In this document: positions 25,545 to 35,400 of the stretch, one piece after another | Position numbering within the stretch: position 1 is the first letter of the stretch | Layout: every line of letters starts with the position of its first letter | Assembly (NCBI GenBank): GCA_022266195.1 | Contig: WHVY01000002.1 | Location: 5,781,001-5,845,000 of the forward strand | Source: Tetranychus cinnabarinus | Taxonomy: Eukaryota > Arthropoda > Arachnida > Trombidiformes > Tetranychidae | Length of the DNA: 64,000 nt | Direction: 5' to 3' | Made by a program: the position numbers and the translations under genes | The notes under the pieces: model-generated | Told to the model about the DNA's origin: nothing | Seen by the model: only the letters and a program-made list of their open reading frames with translations | Database searches by the model: none

Positions 25545-26600
25545 ATGGGGTTGTACAGTATGTACGACTTGTGTGAAACTAATGGTTCATCTAATAATTC
25601 ACCATCACCACACCACCATCTTCACCATCCATCGCAACACCACCCGGCTCATCACCATCCATCTCAACATCATCCATCTCACCATCACCCATCGCAACAT
25701 CATCATCATCATCCTTCTCAACATCATCATGCTAGTGACAATTCATCTCATCATTCACATCAATCATCATCCACAACTGTGAATCACAATTCATCAAGCC
25801 CAACCTCATCACACTGTTCATCACACACACCATCAACCACCAACTCATCTTCCTCACCAGCAACAGCCGCCGCCGCCGCTGCAGCCGCTGCCGCTGCTGC
25901 TTCTGCCGCTGCTGCACTGGCAGCAAAAAAGGAACATGACCGAGTGAAAAGGCCAATGAATGCTTTTATGGTTTGGTCTCGAGGGCAGCGCAGGAAAATG
26001 GCCCAAGAAAATCCGAAGATGCACAATTCGGAAATTTCAAAAAGGCTTGGTGCCGAGTGGAAGTTGTTATCTGAAATTGACAAGCGACCCTTTATCGATG
26101 AAGCCAAAAGGCTACGAGCAGTGCACATGAAAGAACATCCGGACTATAAATATCGACCACGTCGAAAGACTAAGACTTTGATGAAAAAAGATAAACCTTA
26201 TGCACTTGCTAATGGGTTAGGTCCTTTAACTCCGGACCCATCACGATCTTCGTCGGGCCCTGCAACTGCTGCAGCCGCATTAAGTGTTTCTCGTGATCTC
26301 TATCAAATGAATGGATGCATGAGTAACAGTTATCCAACAATATCCATGCATGATTACCAACAACATGCCGCCGTAGCTGCATATGGTTCACCCGGAATGA
26401 CACCGCAAACTGGACTTTATGGCAGGTATGATGTTACACAAATTCATAATCCGATAACCTCAGCTCCAATGGCCATGTCCTACATGAATGGTTCAAGTTA
26501 TTCACCAATGCCCATGTCAACTTATGCCTCAATGGGAAGTACATCAGGTGCCCCTGGACCAGGAATCAATTTAGATAACTATTTGAATGAGCCTAATTAA
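25545..26600 (+). CDS. SoxN: SoxB1-group HMG-box transcription factor (SoxNeuro-like)
   Basis: A complete intronless 351-residue protein. Residues 132-210 form the HMG DNA-binding box, with RPMNAFMVWS at 136-145, MHNSEISKRLGAEWK in the middle, and PDYKYRPRRKTK closing it. This is the SoxB signature, followed by the basic TLMKKDK block of SoxB1. C-terminal pieces Gly-Arg-Tyr-Asp-Val and Tyr-Met-Asn-Gly-Ser match blocks conserved in SoxB1 proteins and separate it from SoxB2/Dichaete types. Residues 23-62 are a His/Pro/Ser/Gln repeat, about 65-105 are Ser/Thr/Asn/His-rich, and 106-127 are an Ala run. The family is nuclear, binds ACAAT-type sites and specifies neural progenitors; that is family knowledge. 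The start is supported by an in-frame TAA at 25500-25502 and a good ACAACA context. A Pro at 218 interrupts the usual KDKY motif. The gene symbol is by orthology inference. Confidence 0.93.
   Translation: MGLYSMYDLCETNGSSNNSPSPHHHLHHPSQHHPAHHHPSQHHPSHHHPSQHHHHHPSQHHHASDNSSHHSHQSSSTTVNHNSSSPTSSHCSSHTPSTTNSSSSPATAAAAAAAAAAAASAAAALAAKKEHDRVKRPMNAFMVWSRGQRRKMAQENPKMHNSEISKRLGAEWKLLSEIDKRPFIDEAKRLRAVHMKEHPDYKYRPRRKTKTLMKKDKPYALANGLGPLTPDPSRSSSGPATAAAALSVSRDLYQMNGCMSNSYPTISMHDYQQHAAVAAYGSPGMTPQTGLYGRYDVTQIHNPITSAPMAMSYMNGSSYSPMPMSTYASMGSTSGAPGPGINLDNYLNEPN
25623..25721 (+). repeat. In-frame 15-bp coding minisatellite (HHPSQ/HHPSH)
   Basis: Residues 27-59 of the Sox protein repeat a five-residue unit: HHPSQ, HHPAH, HHPSQ, HHPSH, HHPSQ, then a His expansion and a final HHPSQ. 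CAT and CAC codons alternate, so the repeat is not a pure trinucleotide run. Length variation between individuals is likely. Confidence 0.85.
25860..25925 (+). repeat. Poly-alanine tract just before the HMG box
   Basis: Residues 106-127 are almost all Ala, with a Thr, one Ser and one Leu, coded by mixed GCC, GCT and GCA codons. This makes the stretch GC-rich in an AT-rich genome. Mixed codons suggest selection on the peptide rather than simple slippage. Confidence 0.85.
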
Positions 26601-26620
26601 CACAACCAAAAACAAATTGT

Positions 26621-26626
26621 AATAAA
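26621..26626 (+). terminator. Poly(A) signal AATAAA of the SoxB1 gene
   Basis: AATAAA begins 21 bases after the TAA stop (26598-26600), followed by T-rich sequence at 26627-26660. It implies a 3' UTR of only about 40-60 bases, which would leave little room for microRNA sites. Distal signals may also be used. Confidence 0.6.
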
Positions 26627-26702
26627 GTTTCATTTCAAGTTTTAAACTTTTCAGTTTTATCACTTCTTGTTGAGCTTCAGTTCCATGAATTAACAACTTT
26701 CT

Positions 26703-27164
26703 TCAAGTCGAGAAAGTAACAGCCAAAAACGGAATCGAAGTTGGATTAAATTTGCTTTCACTTTGGTCAATTTGTCCAATCATCATCCAAAGTTTAGGGT
26801 ATGTCGGGTAATCTTTTACTCCTTCATTTAATAGCTTGAGTCTATCTCTATTTTGGCCTAAAGCCCACTCGAGTTTAGCCAATTTCATGAAAACTCTAGC
26901 TGAAGGAGCAGAAGCACGAGCTTTAGTTAGTAATTTTCTAGCACCCGAATATTCAGACAATTCAGATTCAAGTTTGACAGCAGCTAACCAAATCTCTTCG
27001 GAATTAGGATTTGCCTTAAATGCATCGGAAAGTGTTTGCCGGGCTCCCTCAATATCTTTAGCTAACCATTTACTCTTAGCTAACATAAGCCATTTATGTC
27101 CAACTTTATACCAGGGTTCTGACGATTCGAAAAATAAGTCCTTTTTTGAAAAGTCTTTTTTCAA
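26703..27164 (-). pseudogene. Prp6/PRPF6 spliceosomal HAT-repeat fragment
   Basis: The middle of this open frame, about 26764-27100, clearly matches the HAT/TPR repeats of Prp6, the U4/U6.U5 tri-snRNP bridging protein. It reads AKSKWLAKD, then NPNSEEIWLAAVKLESE, ARKLLTKARASAPSARVFMK, LEWALGQ and KLWMMIGQIDQ, in family order. It covers only about 110 of the roughly 940 residues usual for Prp6. There is no ATG ahead of the homology; the frame runs back to a TAA near 27183-27185. After GQIDQ the similarity stops and an unrelated tail runs to the TGA at 26703-26705. It could be a truncated retrocopy or duplicated exon, or a genuine exon (weak acceptor AG near 27117, weak GTGAAA donor near 26760) of a gene whose other exons are not in this window. 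It lies tail-to-tail with SoxB1, about 80 bases past its poly(A) signal. Confidence 0.8.
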
Positions 27165-29726
27165 TTGAAAATATATGGTTTTTTAACGAAAGGTAAAATC
27201 AGATTTTGACGCTTTTGTTCATTTAAGGCCATAACTTGAAAAATTTTGCCCGAAATTAATTAATTTTTTCACAACACATTCTTGGCAAGTTTAGATTTAT
27301 TTTGGTGGTTGAATGGTGCATGTAAGTCTAGTCTAACTGTTTAATTTAATTTTGAAAAATTAGTCCAAAACATTACTGTTCATACTTTATTATCGCAGTG
27401 ACAAAAGGTTAAGATTTCAACTTTTGGATTTCTTATTCTGACGATGGTTTTTTCATTGCCAACTTGATTATTCCAAATGTGGATTGATTGTATCCTAATC
27501 AGTGCCGATCTTTCCGATCAGTTATGATCAGATGATCCGCTTGATATACTAAAGTTTATAATGTCGTTGAATGGTTATTTTTAGATCAAAACATTCGATA
27601 AATGAAGTTAAAAATGGTCAGTTGCGGGTTGCTTTTCTTGTTCGCTTGACATGAATGTAAACTTTCAAGTTTTTAATGCGAAATAAATGCAACACTATTA
27701 AGAACTGGTTTGATGGAAAACAAGAAGATGATGATGATGATAATGATGATAATGTGGATGATGAAAAATGTGAGTCTATAAAAAAATATATAGATTTGAG
27801 GAAAGGCAATAGAAGAGGTTTGTTGTTAGTTGAGGTTGTCACTTTGAAGATGATGAGGAAGAAGAAGAAGAGAAAAGATGAAGATAGAGAATTGAATCGA
27901 TCAAGTATATTTATACTCATGTATACATTGAAAGGTCTCACTGAAGAGTACAAAGTAAAAGGTCATAAGTCCATATTAAAAAGTATATTGAAGCTACTCA
28001 AGGGATTTTCATCTTCCAACGAATCCAAGTGAAATGAAAGAAACAAGAACTAGTCTAGATGACCAGGATGACCATCAGAAGATGAAGTTTACTTGAACAT
28101 TTTGCGTCTTTATTGGCTTCATAATTGAAAAAAAAAATTCAAACGTTTTTTCTTCTAATCAAATTGAGGTTGAAGGTAAAATTGGTTCAAATTTTTAGAT
28201 CCATTTACAAAGATTCAACTCTTTATTCAAACGTTTTTTTCGAGAAAAGGTAATTGATATCGAAAATATTGAGATATTTTTGTCATTGAAAGGTTTGAAG
28301 ATGAAAGAGGTTCACTTTTAGATCGTGTTAAAACTGCACATTTAACAAAAGTCTGTGAAAAGTGATCACTCACTTTGAGCCATTTGGTCTCCAGAAAGTC
28401 GTCAAAAAAGTGTGCTCAATTAGATTTGTTGAAGTAAAGCGTTTGCTTGTGACTGCTTTTCAACCGATTTTACCACCAGTTTCTTGCATCTGTTTTCAAT
28501 TTAGCGAAATTCATATCACAAATGTTTTTCAAATCTGAATGAGTTTCGGTTTTGTCTGTGCGTTGTCTGCATGATAAATTTGAATAAACCTTTTCCAACA
28601 TTATAAGATTATAGATAAAGATTGCTTTGTTTCAAATTTAACCAAATAGGCTTCATTTGCGCACTTGAAGAGATTTGATCATCTCTAAAATGCATCAAAA
28701 TGCATCGATATCGGGTCAATTTTGTTGTTTAGAGCGGGAAATAAAAGGTCAATTCCTTTGGGATTCAAAATGAAATTAAATGTGCAACCGATCGGTAAAA
28801 AATGATGTAAATTGAAGCCATATTTTGACTTGAATGGTTGCCAACTTAGCTGCGCATTTTTACTCTTTCAATCTAATTGACTAGTTATCAAGAGTTGGCT
28901 TATTTTGTGCGTTAAATGTTGTAAATGGTTTCATCATGAAAATAAATGTAATATTAAAAATTAAGTGTTTAAATTGAGAAAGAGAAATGGTCCAAATTAT
29001 TCTCCCCTTTCTTTATTCTGTCTATTTCCCTGTCTTGACAAATCTATTTCTTATTCTTAACAATGGTTAGAAGGGTAAAACAAACTCTTTGTTTCAACAA
29101 ATGGATTATTGAAGAGAGTTGAAATTATGACTCCAAAGTGGTAACTTGAAAATGAATGTAAATGGAGGTTCTCGTCGATTGGACGTAGTACTCAATTTAT
29201 TGTTTTTAAATTTATTGTTTGCTAAATTTTAGTTAATTCAATGGGAACTATTGTCCACCAAATTATTATTGTTAATAAATGTTATTAAATGGCCAAAATA
29301 TTAAACAAAATTTCAGTTTTCTCATCGACATTTACAGTTTTGTAGTTTAGACCGAAATCCAGTTCGCTTTTCATCGGGCAAAATCAACTTTACATTCATA
29401 ACTTAGATTGAGATCTGCTCTATTTTGTCGCATTTTGACATTTTGACAATTATCGCGCCAAACTTCGGATAACTATTCAAATTCGCGCATCATTCACTTT
29501 TGTCAATTGCAACTTAAAATCAACTTGATCGTGAAAATCGGAAAAGCTAATAAAAATCAAAAATCGTCTTAAAATCGAAGCAACCCGACACAATTTTCAT
29601 TGAATATGGAAAGACTAAGAACGTCTTCTAAAAATAATTCAATTACCTAAGTTATTCCCAAATTCATATCAATTGTAATACAGATGTAGTTTGAGATTAA
29701 ACTGCGCAGTTGAATGTATCCTTACC

Positions 29727-29798
29727 TCACTTGCAATGAGCAACTGTCATTGGATTAAAGATAGGAAATTCAATATCGATAGCAAGATAGTTCATAAA
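29727..29798 (-). CDS. Candidate short coding exon, unknown gene
   Basis: On minus, an acceptor-like CTCTTTTTACTATAG (AG at 29799-29800) leads into one open frame: Phe-Met-Asn-Tyr-Leu-Ala-Ile-Asp-Ile-Glu-Phe-Pro and on to His-Cys-Lys, then TGA at 29727-29729. The other two frames close. A strong donor-like GAG/GTAAGG overlaps the stop, so the segment could also be an internal exon using a GTGAGG donor a few bases earlier. The phase is compatible with the exon pair near 32 kb, but no transcript evidence links them. Confidence 0.2.
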   Translation of the reverse strand, partial: FMNYLAIDIEFPIFNPMTVAHCK

Positions 29799-30549
29799 CT
29801 ATAGTAAAAAGAGTTCGAGTTGATCAAGATCCACCAACCATGTCCTTCAATCAAAATGATATTTAATAAACTTTCAATATTCGCTATTGCTTTTCCAAAA
29901 TAATATTGAAAATGCAATTTCAATGTCCGTCTCAAGAAACAACAGAAATTTTCCTTTCTCCATTCAATTGAAACTCAATTTCTGCATAATTAACCAAATT
30001 GATAGCAAACCACTTTCATCATCCATTGCAATTTTGAAAACCTGTCTGAAGTTCCCATGAAATAGGATGTAACTTTAATTATCAGGTTTATCCAATGAGC
30101 ATAAAAATATTGAAAAAAATGAAACATTTCCCGATGACAATAAAAAGATGATGAAAACAAAATGTCAAAACTGGCGCAATTACTGGACATTATTTTTCAA
30201 GATAACCAGTCAAAATGACCCGAAAACATGAAATATTTCACTATCGCCATCATCATCATCATTCCAATGGTTAATAAAAAAAAAGCTCAATAATGTTCAA
30301 CTTGAGCTACTTACAAAAGCTTCAAGAATTTTGTTCCTCCAGAAAGAAGAAGAAGAAGAAGAAAAAGTTCAAGAATTGATAACATATATCGATAAGCGCA
30401 ATATATTTATCATAACCATTATACTTTATTATTATTGTAATTTTTACTTCCCTAATCTTTTCAGTTTTTTTTCAAATAAAAAAAAATCTTTTTCAATGTT
30501 CATATAAACCAATATTAAATCGATATAAGAAAACAAAATTGATGAGAAG

Positions 30550-30627
30550 ATAATAATAATAGTAATAATAATAGTAATAGCAATAGTAATGATAATAATG
30601 GTTAATAATAATGATAATGATAATGTT
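30550..30627. repeat. Imperfect AAT/TAG/GAT trinucleotide repeat
   Basis: About 78 bases of period-3 sequence mixing AAT, AGT, AAC and GAT units, followed by GTTAACC. It is likely an old, interrupted microsatellite. Confidence 0.75.
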
Positions 30628-31325
30628 AACCATTAAAAGATGGTTAACCTATTGTGCTAATAGTTGTTATGGTAACTTGTTGGGTTATAAAAAGCAAGGT
30701 AAGTTTTGTTATTGTTTATCTTGAAGGTGTTATAATATATATTATTATCATTAGATCAATTTTGTTCATCAAAATTCATTTACTCATTGATTTATGTTTC
30801 TCCATGTTAATCTTATCAAGTTAACACCATTTTAATCACCTTTTCCCTCTACTTTTGCACAACTTATTCCGATTCACATGTTGATTGGTCTGGAATCAAC
30901 TGAATCTTTTTTCACCTTTTCTTCTTCTTTCGCTTTGCTGTCAGAATTTTGCTGCTTTTTCTCTCTCTCTCGATGTTTCTCATTGTTTACCGTTCAGGTT
31001 GTAACGTGCTGGTAACAACCAACTAGGTCAACTGAAAATGACCTCACAATACGTTTTATCCTGTTTCGTTTGATCTTTTTTTTCACCTCAAAATGAAACA
31101 AAACATTTCTATTATTTTCAATGTTCTACTCTTCACTCTATTTCTTTCAACCTTTTTAACGTTCATTTTCCTATTTTTTCCCATTCAATTCATTTTCACT
31201 TTTTTTTCATCACAGATTTCGTTTCCATTCAGGTCTATTTAAATGATGTAACCTTCAAATTGACCGGTTTGCACACTTTTAGTCTCTGTTCAAGTCAATC
31301 TATTTTTTGTAGCAAACTTTAGATA

Positions 31326-31490
31326 ATCGATCAAAATTGACATTATTTATCGCGTGCAAATACGAAGACGGAATATCGACTAGATCAGCCGAAAGTAAAG
31401 ATGTGCGATTATTGAAAAAACGATTATCGGTGATAACGCAAAATTCACAACAATCGATTGAATAAATATCGATGTTATCGATGAATCGAT
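31326..31490. promoter_or_regulatory. Cluster of ATCGAT (DREF/BEAF-like) motifs
   Basis: ATCGAT occurs at 31326-31331, 31453-31458, 31468-31473, 31477-31482 and 31485-31490, with additional CGATTA words between. Four copies within 38 bases is far above expectation for this composition. In insects TATCGATA binds DREF, and clustered CGATA binds the insulator protein BEAF-32. The motif match is seen; a promoter or boundary role is inference. A 64-codon minus frame overlaps it and may be a by-product. Confidence 0.4.
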
Positions 31491-32019
31491 TCAATTAGAA
31501 AAACGTTAAAACACATTTACTTTTACTAATGCTTAAAAACATGAGGTAAGGATTTCAAAAAACAAAGACTAGACTTGGTGAAACATAAGAAGTCAAAAGT
31601 CAAGTCATAAGAGAACCAAACGTTTCTAAGAGTTTCCAATACCATGGAAATTATCGCTAAGACGTAGTTTTGAGCGTTGCTAAAACTTAGGCTGGATAAT
31701 GGTATTGCCTTAGAAAGGACAGTTTTGTTAGATTCCAATTAAGATTTAATTCCGTATGACGGGCTCAGAAGCAGACAAAAAAAGTGCCCCAGAAAATCAA
31801 AGTTGACACGGAAATGCACTTTTTCATACTAGTGCTCAATTATGATCAGGGAATCCACTTGTTCTGACTAAAGGCTAATCCTTGAAGCGTCCTTTTCATT
31901 ATGTTGATGTGTTTTAATTGATTAGTTGTTTCCTGGCGCTTGACCAAACCACCTCAATCAACATAATTAATTGTAAACGGTAATCTCTTTCTTTGTCTGG
32001 ACTCTTCACTGGACCTTAC

Positions 32020-32080
32020 CTGACTAGAAGGTAAACCTTGAAGCTGCCCAAAGATGGACTCACGCCTTGCGAGATGATGA
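32020..32080 (-). CDS. Candidate internal coding exon with strong splice sites
   Basis: On minus, a long pyrimidine tract ending CCCTTTAACAG (AG at 32081-32082) precedes this 61-base segment, and a near-perfect CAG/GTAAGG donor follows it (GT at 32018-32019). Read with one leading base it encodes HHLARRESIFGQLQGLPSSQ with no stop. A second frame is also open and the first is closed. It joins in phase to an upstream candidate first exon at 32388-32395 (ATG AAC AG, then GTAAGA). That would give a start MNS followed by this peptide. No downstream exon can be fixed. The family is unrecognised, and a non-coding spliced RNA is an alternative. Confidence 0.3.
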
Positions 32081-32387
32081 CTGTTAAAGGGAAAAGAAGG
32101 AGGTGAAGGGAGGTAAAGAGGAGTAAGCAGACCACCAAATCAAATTGATAGTTACTCTAATTAAATTTATATAATAATAGAGGTGGAAGTTGGAAGAAGG
32201 ACGATGATGATGATGGAAGTGTAAGAAAAGATTTGAACATCATCAGAATACTTCGTGAGAGAAGATGAATAAGGTAAGTTAAAAAGATTGGGATAATCAT
32301 TTTGATAAAAATCTTCACACCCTCAGAGTCAGGGAAGTTGTTATTTCACTCTTGAACCGACTGTAATTTTCTCGATACTTTTCTTAC

Positions 32388-32410
32388 CTGTTCATTGTTT
32401 TCCTCACTGA
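32388..32410 (-). CDS. Candidate first exon: initiator, ATG and donor within 25 bases
   Basis: On minus, a TCAGTG initiator-like motif lies about 15 bases before an ATG (32393-32395). The ATG is followed after eight coding bases by AACAG/GTAAGA. The phase matches the 32020-32080 segment. A very short coding first exon is unusual but known in arthropods. There is no clear TATA box. Confidence 0.2.
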
Positions 32411-32480
32411 CAAATCTTTTCGCTCAACAAAATAATGGCAAACATGGCAATAAAATAATGGTAAAAAGTTATTACCAAAG

Positions 32481-32497
32481 ACACACACACACACACA
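32481..32497. repeat. (AC)8 microsatellite
   Basis: A perfect AC run followed by AGGTAATA. It lies just upstream (in minus sense) of the candidate first exon. Confidence 0.85.
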
Positions 32498-35400
32498 GGT
32501 AATAATAGTTTAAAGTAAATTGTAGAGCGAAGTGATTTTGCAAAAGCAAATTGAATTAACAACAATTGGAACAACAATTTGTATTTAAATCGTTAAACTT
32601 TCAAACAAAATCGACTCGGAAAGCAAATGCAACTAATTGAACGCAAAAATATCAAAATCTTTACTCTTCAATTGATTCAATATTAACCTTGTAACGCTTT
32701 TCGAAGTTCATCATTTAGTCCAATTGCGAGTAAATTTGTTTTCTCAATGAATATGCTTTTTCAAATTAATCTAATTAAAGGCGCGCAAAAAGGTTAACCA
32801 GAGTTGATTTCATTAAATTATCTTATTATTAAGTAAAGTCCAATACTTTGTAACAACATTTTAACTGGTTCATTGAGTTGTGAATAGTTTGTGCCATTCA
32901 TTTGTATAAACTTTGGTAATGAGATGAAGAAGGAGGATAAATAATGTTGATCATTATCATCATCATCATCATCGGTGGTGCATGATGATTAGGTGAATAG
33001 AAAAGGAACCAATTTGAGAGCCATTAGAAGATAACTGTTTCTCTCTCTTGTTCCGGTTTCAGAATCGAGATACAAATTGAATCCAATTTTGCTCATCTCT
33101 TTATGATGTTGCGAAAAGTCATTGATTTAGATTTTCTGTTCAATATAATCACATTAAACCATAGAGCAACTAAATTCCTGCTGTTAAATTTTCAGCCTCA
33201 TAATCATCTGTATTCATGATGTTTCAACTTGCAACATTATCTCTCTTGAATCTGACCAATTCAGAACATTTCTTTTCATCTTCTCTCCAAACTCATAATG
33301 ATTCACTTTTTTGTGCTTTATTTTTTCGCTTTTTTTCTCAACATTTTTCTTCTTCTCTCTCTCCTTTCAATTTACTTCATCTGCATGCATATAAATGAGC
33401 ATCAAAAATGAAATATGATCGAAACTCATCATCATCTTGCAACCCATAGACATGATGAACAACTTGAGTGTAATGATGATAATAATGAAAATTATTTTCC
33501 AATTTCACGTTATCCACTCCTTAACTCACACCTTTTCTCATGTTTATGATGAAGATTAAGATTAAAGCAGCAGATGATCAGGGATGATCAGGCAAAGGTA
33601 AAAAAGCAAACTTCCTTGAGGCAAACATGAAAAATCTCACTACTGATTAATAATGTTTCATGATATGGAGAAGGCGTGTATCATTTAACATTCATCATCA
33701 ACACTCTTAACAGGTAAAAATGGTAAAGCAATTTAAGTTGATGTTTGTTGATCAAACATCAATTGCTATCAAACCAATCCCAGAACAATTAACACTGGCT
33801 TCAGGTAAAAGTTGACCAAACAAGTGAAACAAAAAAAAATTGGATTAAAGTTTTAAAGTGTTAACAAAAACATCAACAGAGCAAATACAATTAATAATCA
33901 TTTAATACGAGTTAATGTTTAATGAACCTTAAACAATGATTGTTAGTTGATTATTAATAGCAAGTTGAGTGAGAAAAGTTGAACAGTTCAATCAATTTTG
34001 TCTGTTTCACCAAATTTAATTGTTAACCTTTTTCATGTTCAAATCGCAAGCAACGTTGAAATGGTTAAAAATAAATGATTGCTTTGGATGTTGATGTTGT
34101 TTCTCATCTTTACTCTTCCTAATAACCCACAATTAAGATGATCAATGTACCAATGATGATGAGGTTAACTAATGATGATAATAATGAAGATATTGATCAT
34201 GTTGATTACATGGATAAACTCAGCGGTCCATTGAATTTTTTTCCCTTTTCTTTCTCTTTACTTTTCATCTTTTCAAAGCGAAACCAAACAATTTGTGAAA
34301 CCAACAAATTAATTGAAGCCACAATTAATGAAAGTGATTTAAATTATTTACTTTATATCATGTTGCAGTGAAAAATGAAGGTAAAAAAGCACACGTTATT
34401 AGAGTGAAATTACGGTTTATTTTTTTCGCCAACTTTTCTTTTTCTTCTTCTATCATTTTTTTGTTGTTTCACCTTTACTTTGACGCTTCAAGTTGCGTGA
34501 TATTTAGATGCTGTTGAGATTGATTGAGTCCGTGAGTTGGACTAATAATTTATAATCTTGTTGCTTGATGAGAAGCATGTTTAAGGTTGTTGTACAAGTT
34601 TAATTGTAGGTATGATGGTTAAGGATGCAAGAAGTGAGAGGTAAGTTGTTATTCAATAAACAATGAAATGGAACATGAAATGATCCATTTATTACACTGA
34701 ATTTTTGATTAACCATGAACCATGGGCGTAGTTACCTTGTCAACAGTGAGATTAGAATGAAATTAATAAACATTGGTGTTGATAATGTTTGAGGTTGCCG
34801 CTGATCATCATGTTCATCATTTTTTTTCTGCAACTTTTTTCTTCTTTTCCATTTCATTTGATTTTATTAATATTTTTTTTGCTCTCAAACACTTTTCACT
34901 GTTGGCTGTTTTTTCATTCAATTAATTATTAAATAATAGGGATTGCATGTCTACCTAATCGCATTTCAAACTCTTGTTTCGCTCAAATTATCATTTCATT
35001 CCTCTTTTTGTAACATCTTATTATCATTACATTATGATGACAGAAGGAGAAGCTAATTTATTGTTATTATCGATCCTGTTGAAGGCCGGTAAGAATTTTA
35101 CTCGGAATATTTGCTTCATTTTTCCAGATAATCTCAGATTTTAATACAACTTATAAAGTTCATTTCATCGATAATTCCTTTTAGGTAATCGTTTCAATTT
35201 TTTGTGATAGAGTTGAAGATCAACATTATGAGATTGGTAGAAGTTAATTTTACGAGTCAAAAATTATTCACTTCTTGCTCGGTTTTTGACCTTATACACA
35301 TTTCAGTTGTGGAAAGGTTGACATTAATTAGGCTAATTACTTAATATTGAGTAAGCAATTTTACTGTTCAAAGGTTCGACTATTTCACCGAATCACTTGA

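Larger units (their letters stand above)
27165..31319. other. Non-coding stretch downstream of the Prp6 fragment
   Basis: AT-rich with no firm gene. It holds four GATC words packed near 27507-27538, a 118-codon plus frame at 27676-28032 built on GAT and AAG runs, the candidate exon at 29727-29798, an AAG run at 30345-30363 and the AAT/TAG repeat at 30550-30627. The remainder of the Prp6 gene is not here in any frame that I can read. Confidence 0.5.

Noticed and set aside
25573..26403. Open frames overlapping the SoxB1 gene in other frames and on minus (25573-25782, 25732-25956, 25784-26128, 26209-26403)
   Set aside because: They are shadows of the Sox coding sequence; their Arg/Gln, Leu/Val or Ala runs mirror its repeats.
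26836..27168. 110-codon plus frame over the Prp6 fragment
   Set aside because: It is the antisense of a homology-supported frame.
27676..28032. 118-codon plus frame with an Asp run and a Lys run
   Set aside because: The runs come from GAT and AAG microsatellites. The mixed C-terminal part is not enough to claim a gene.
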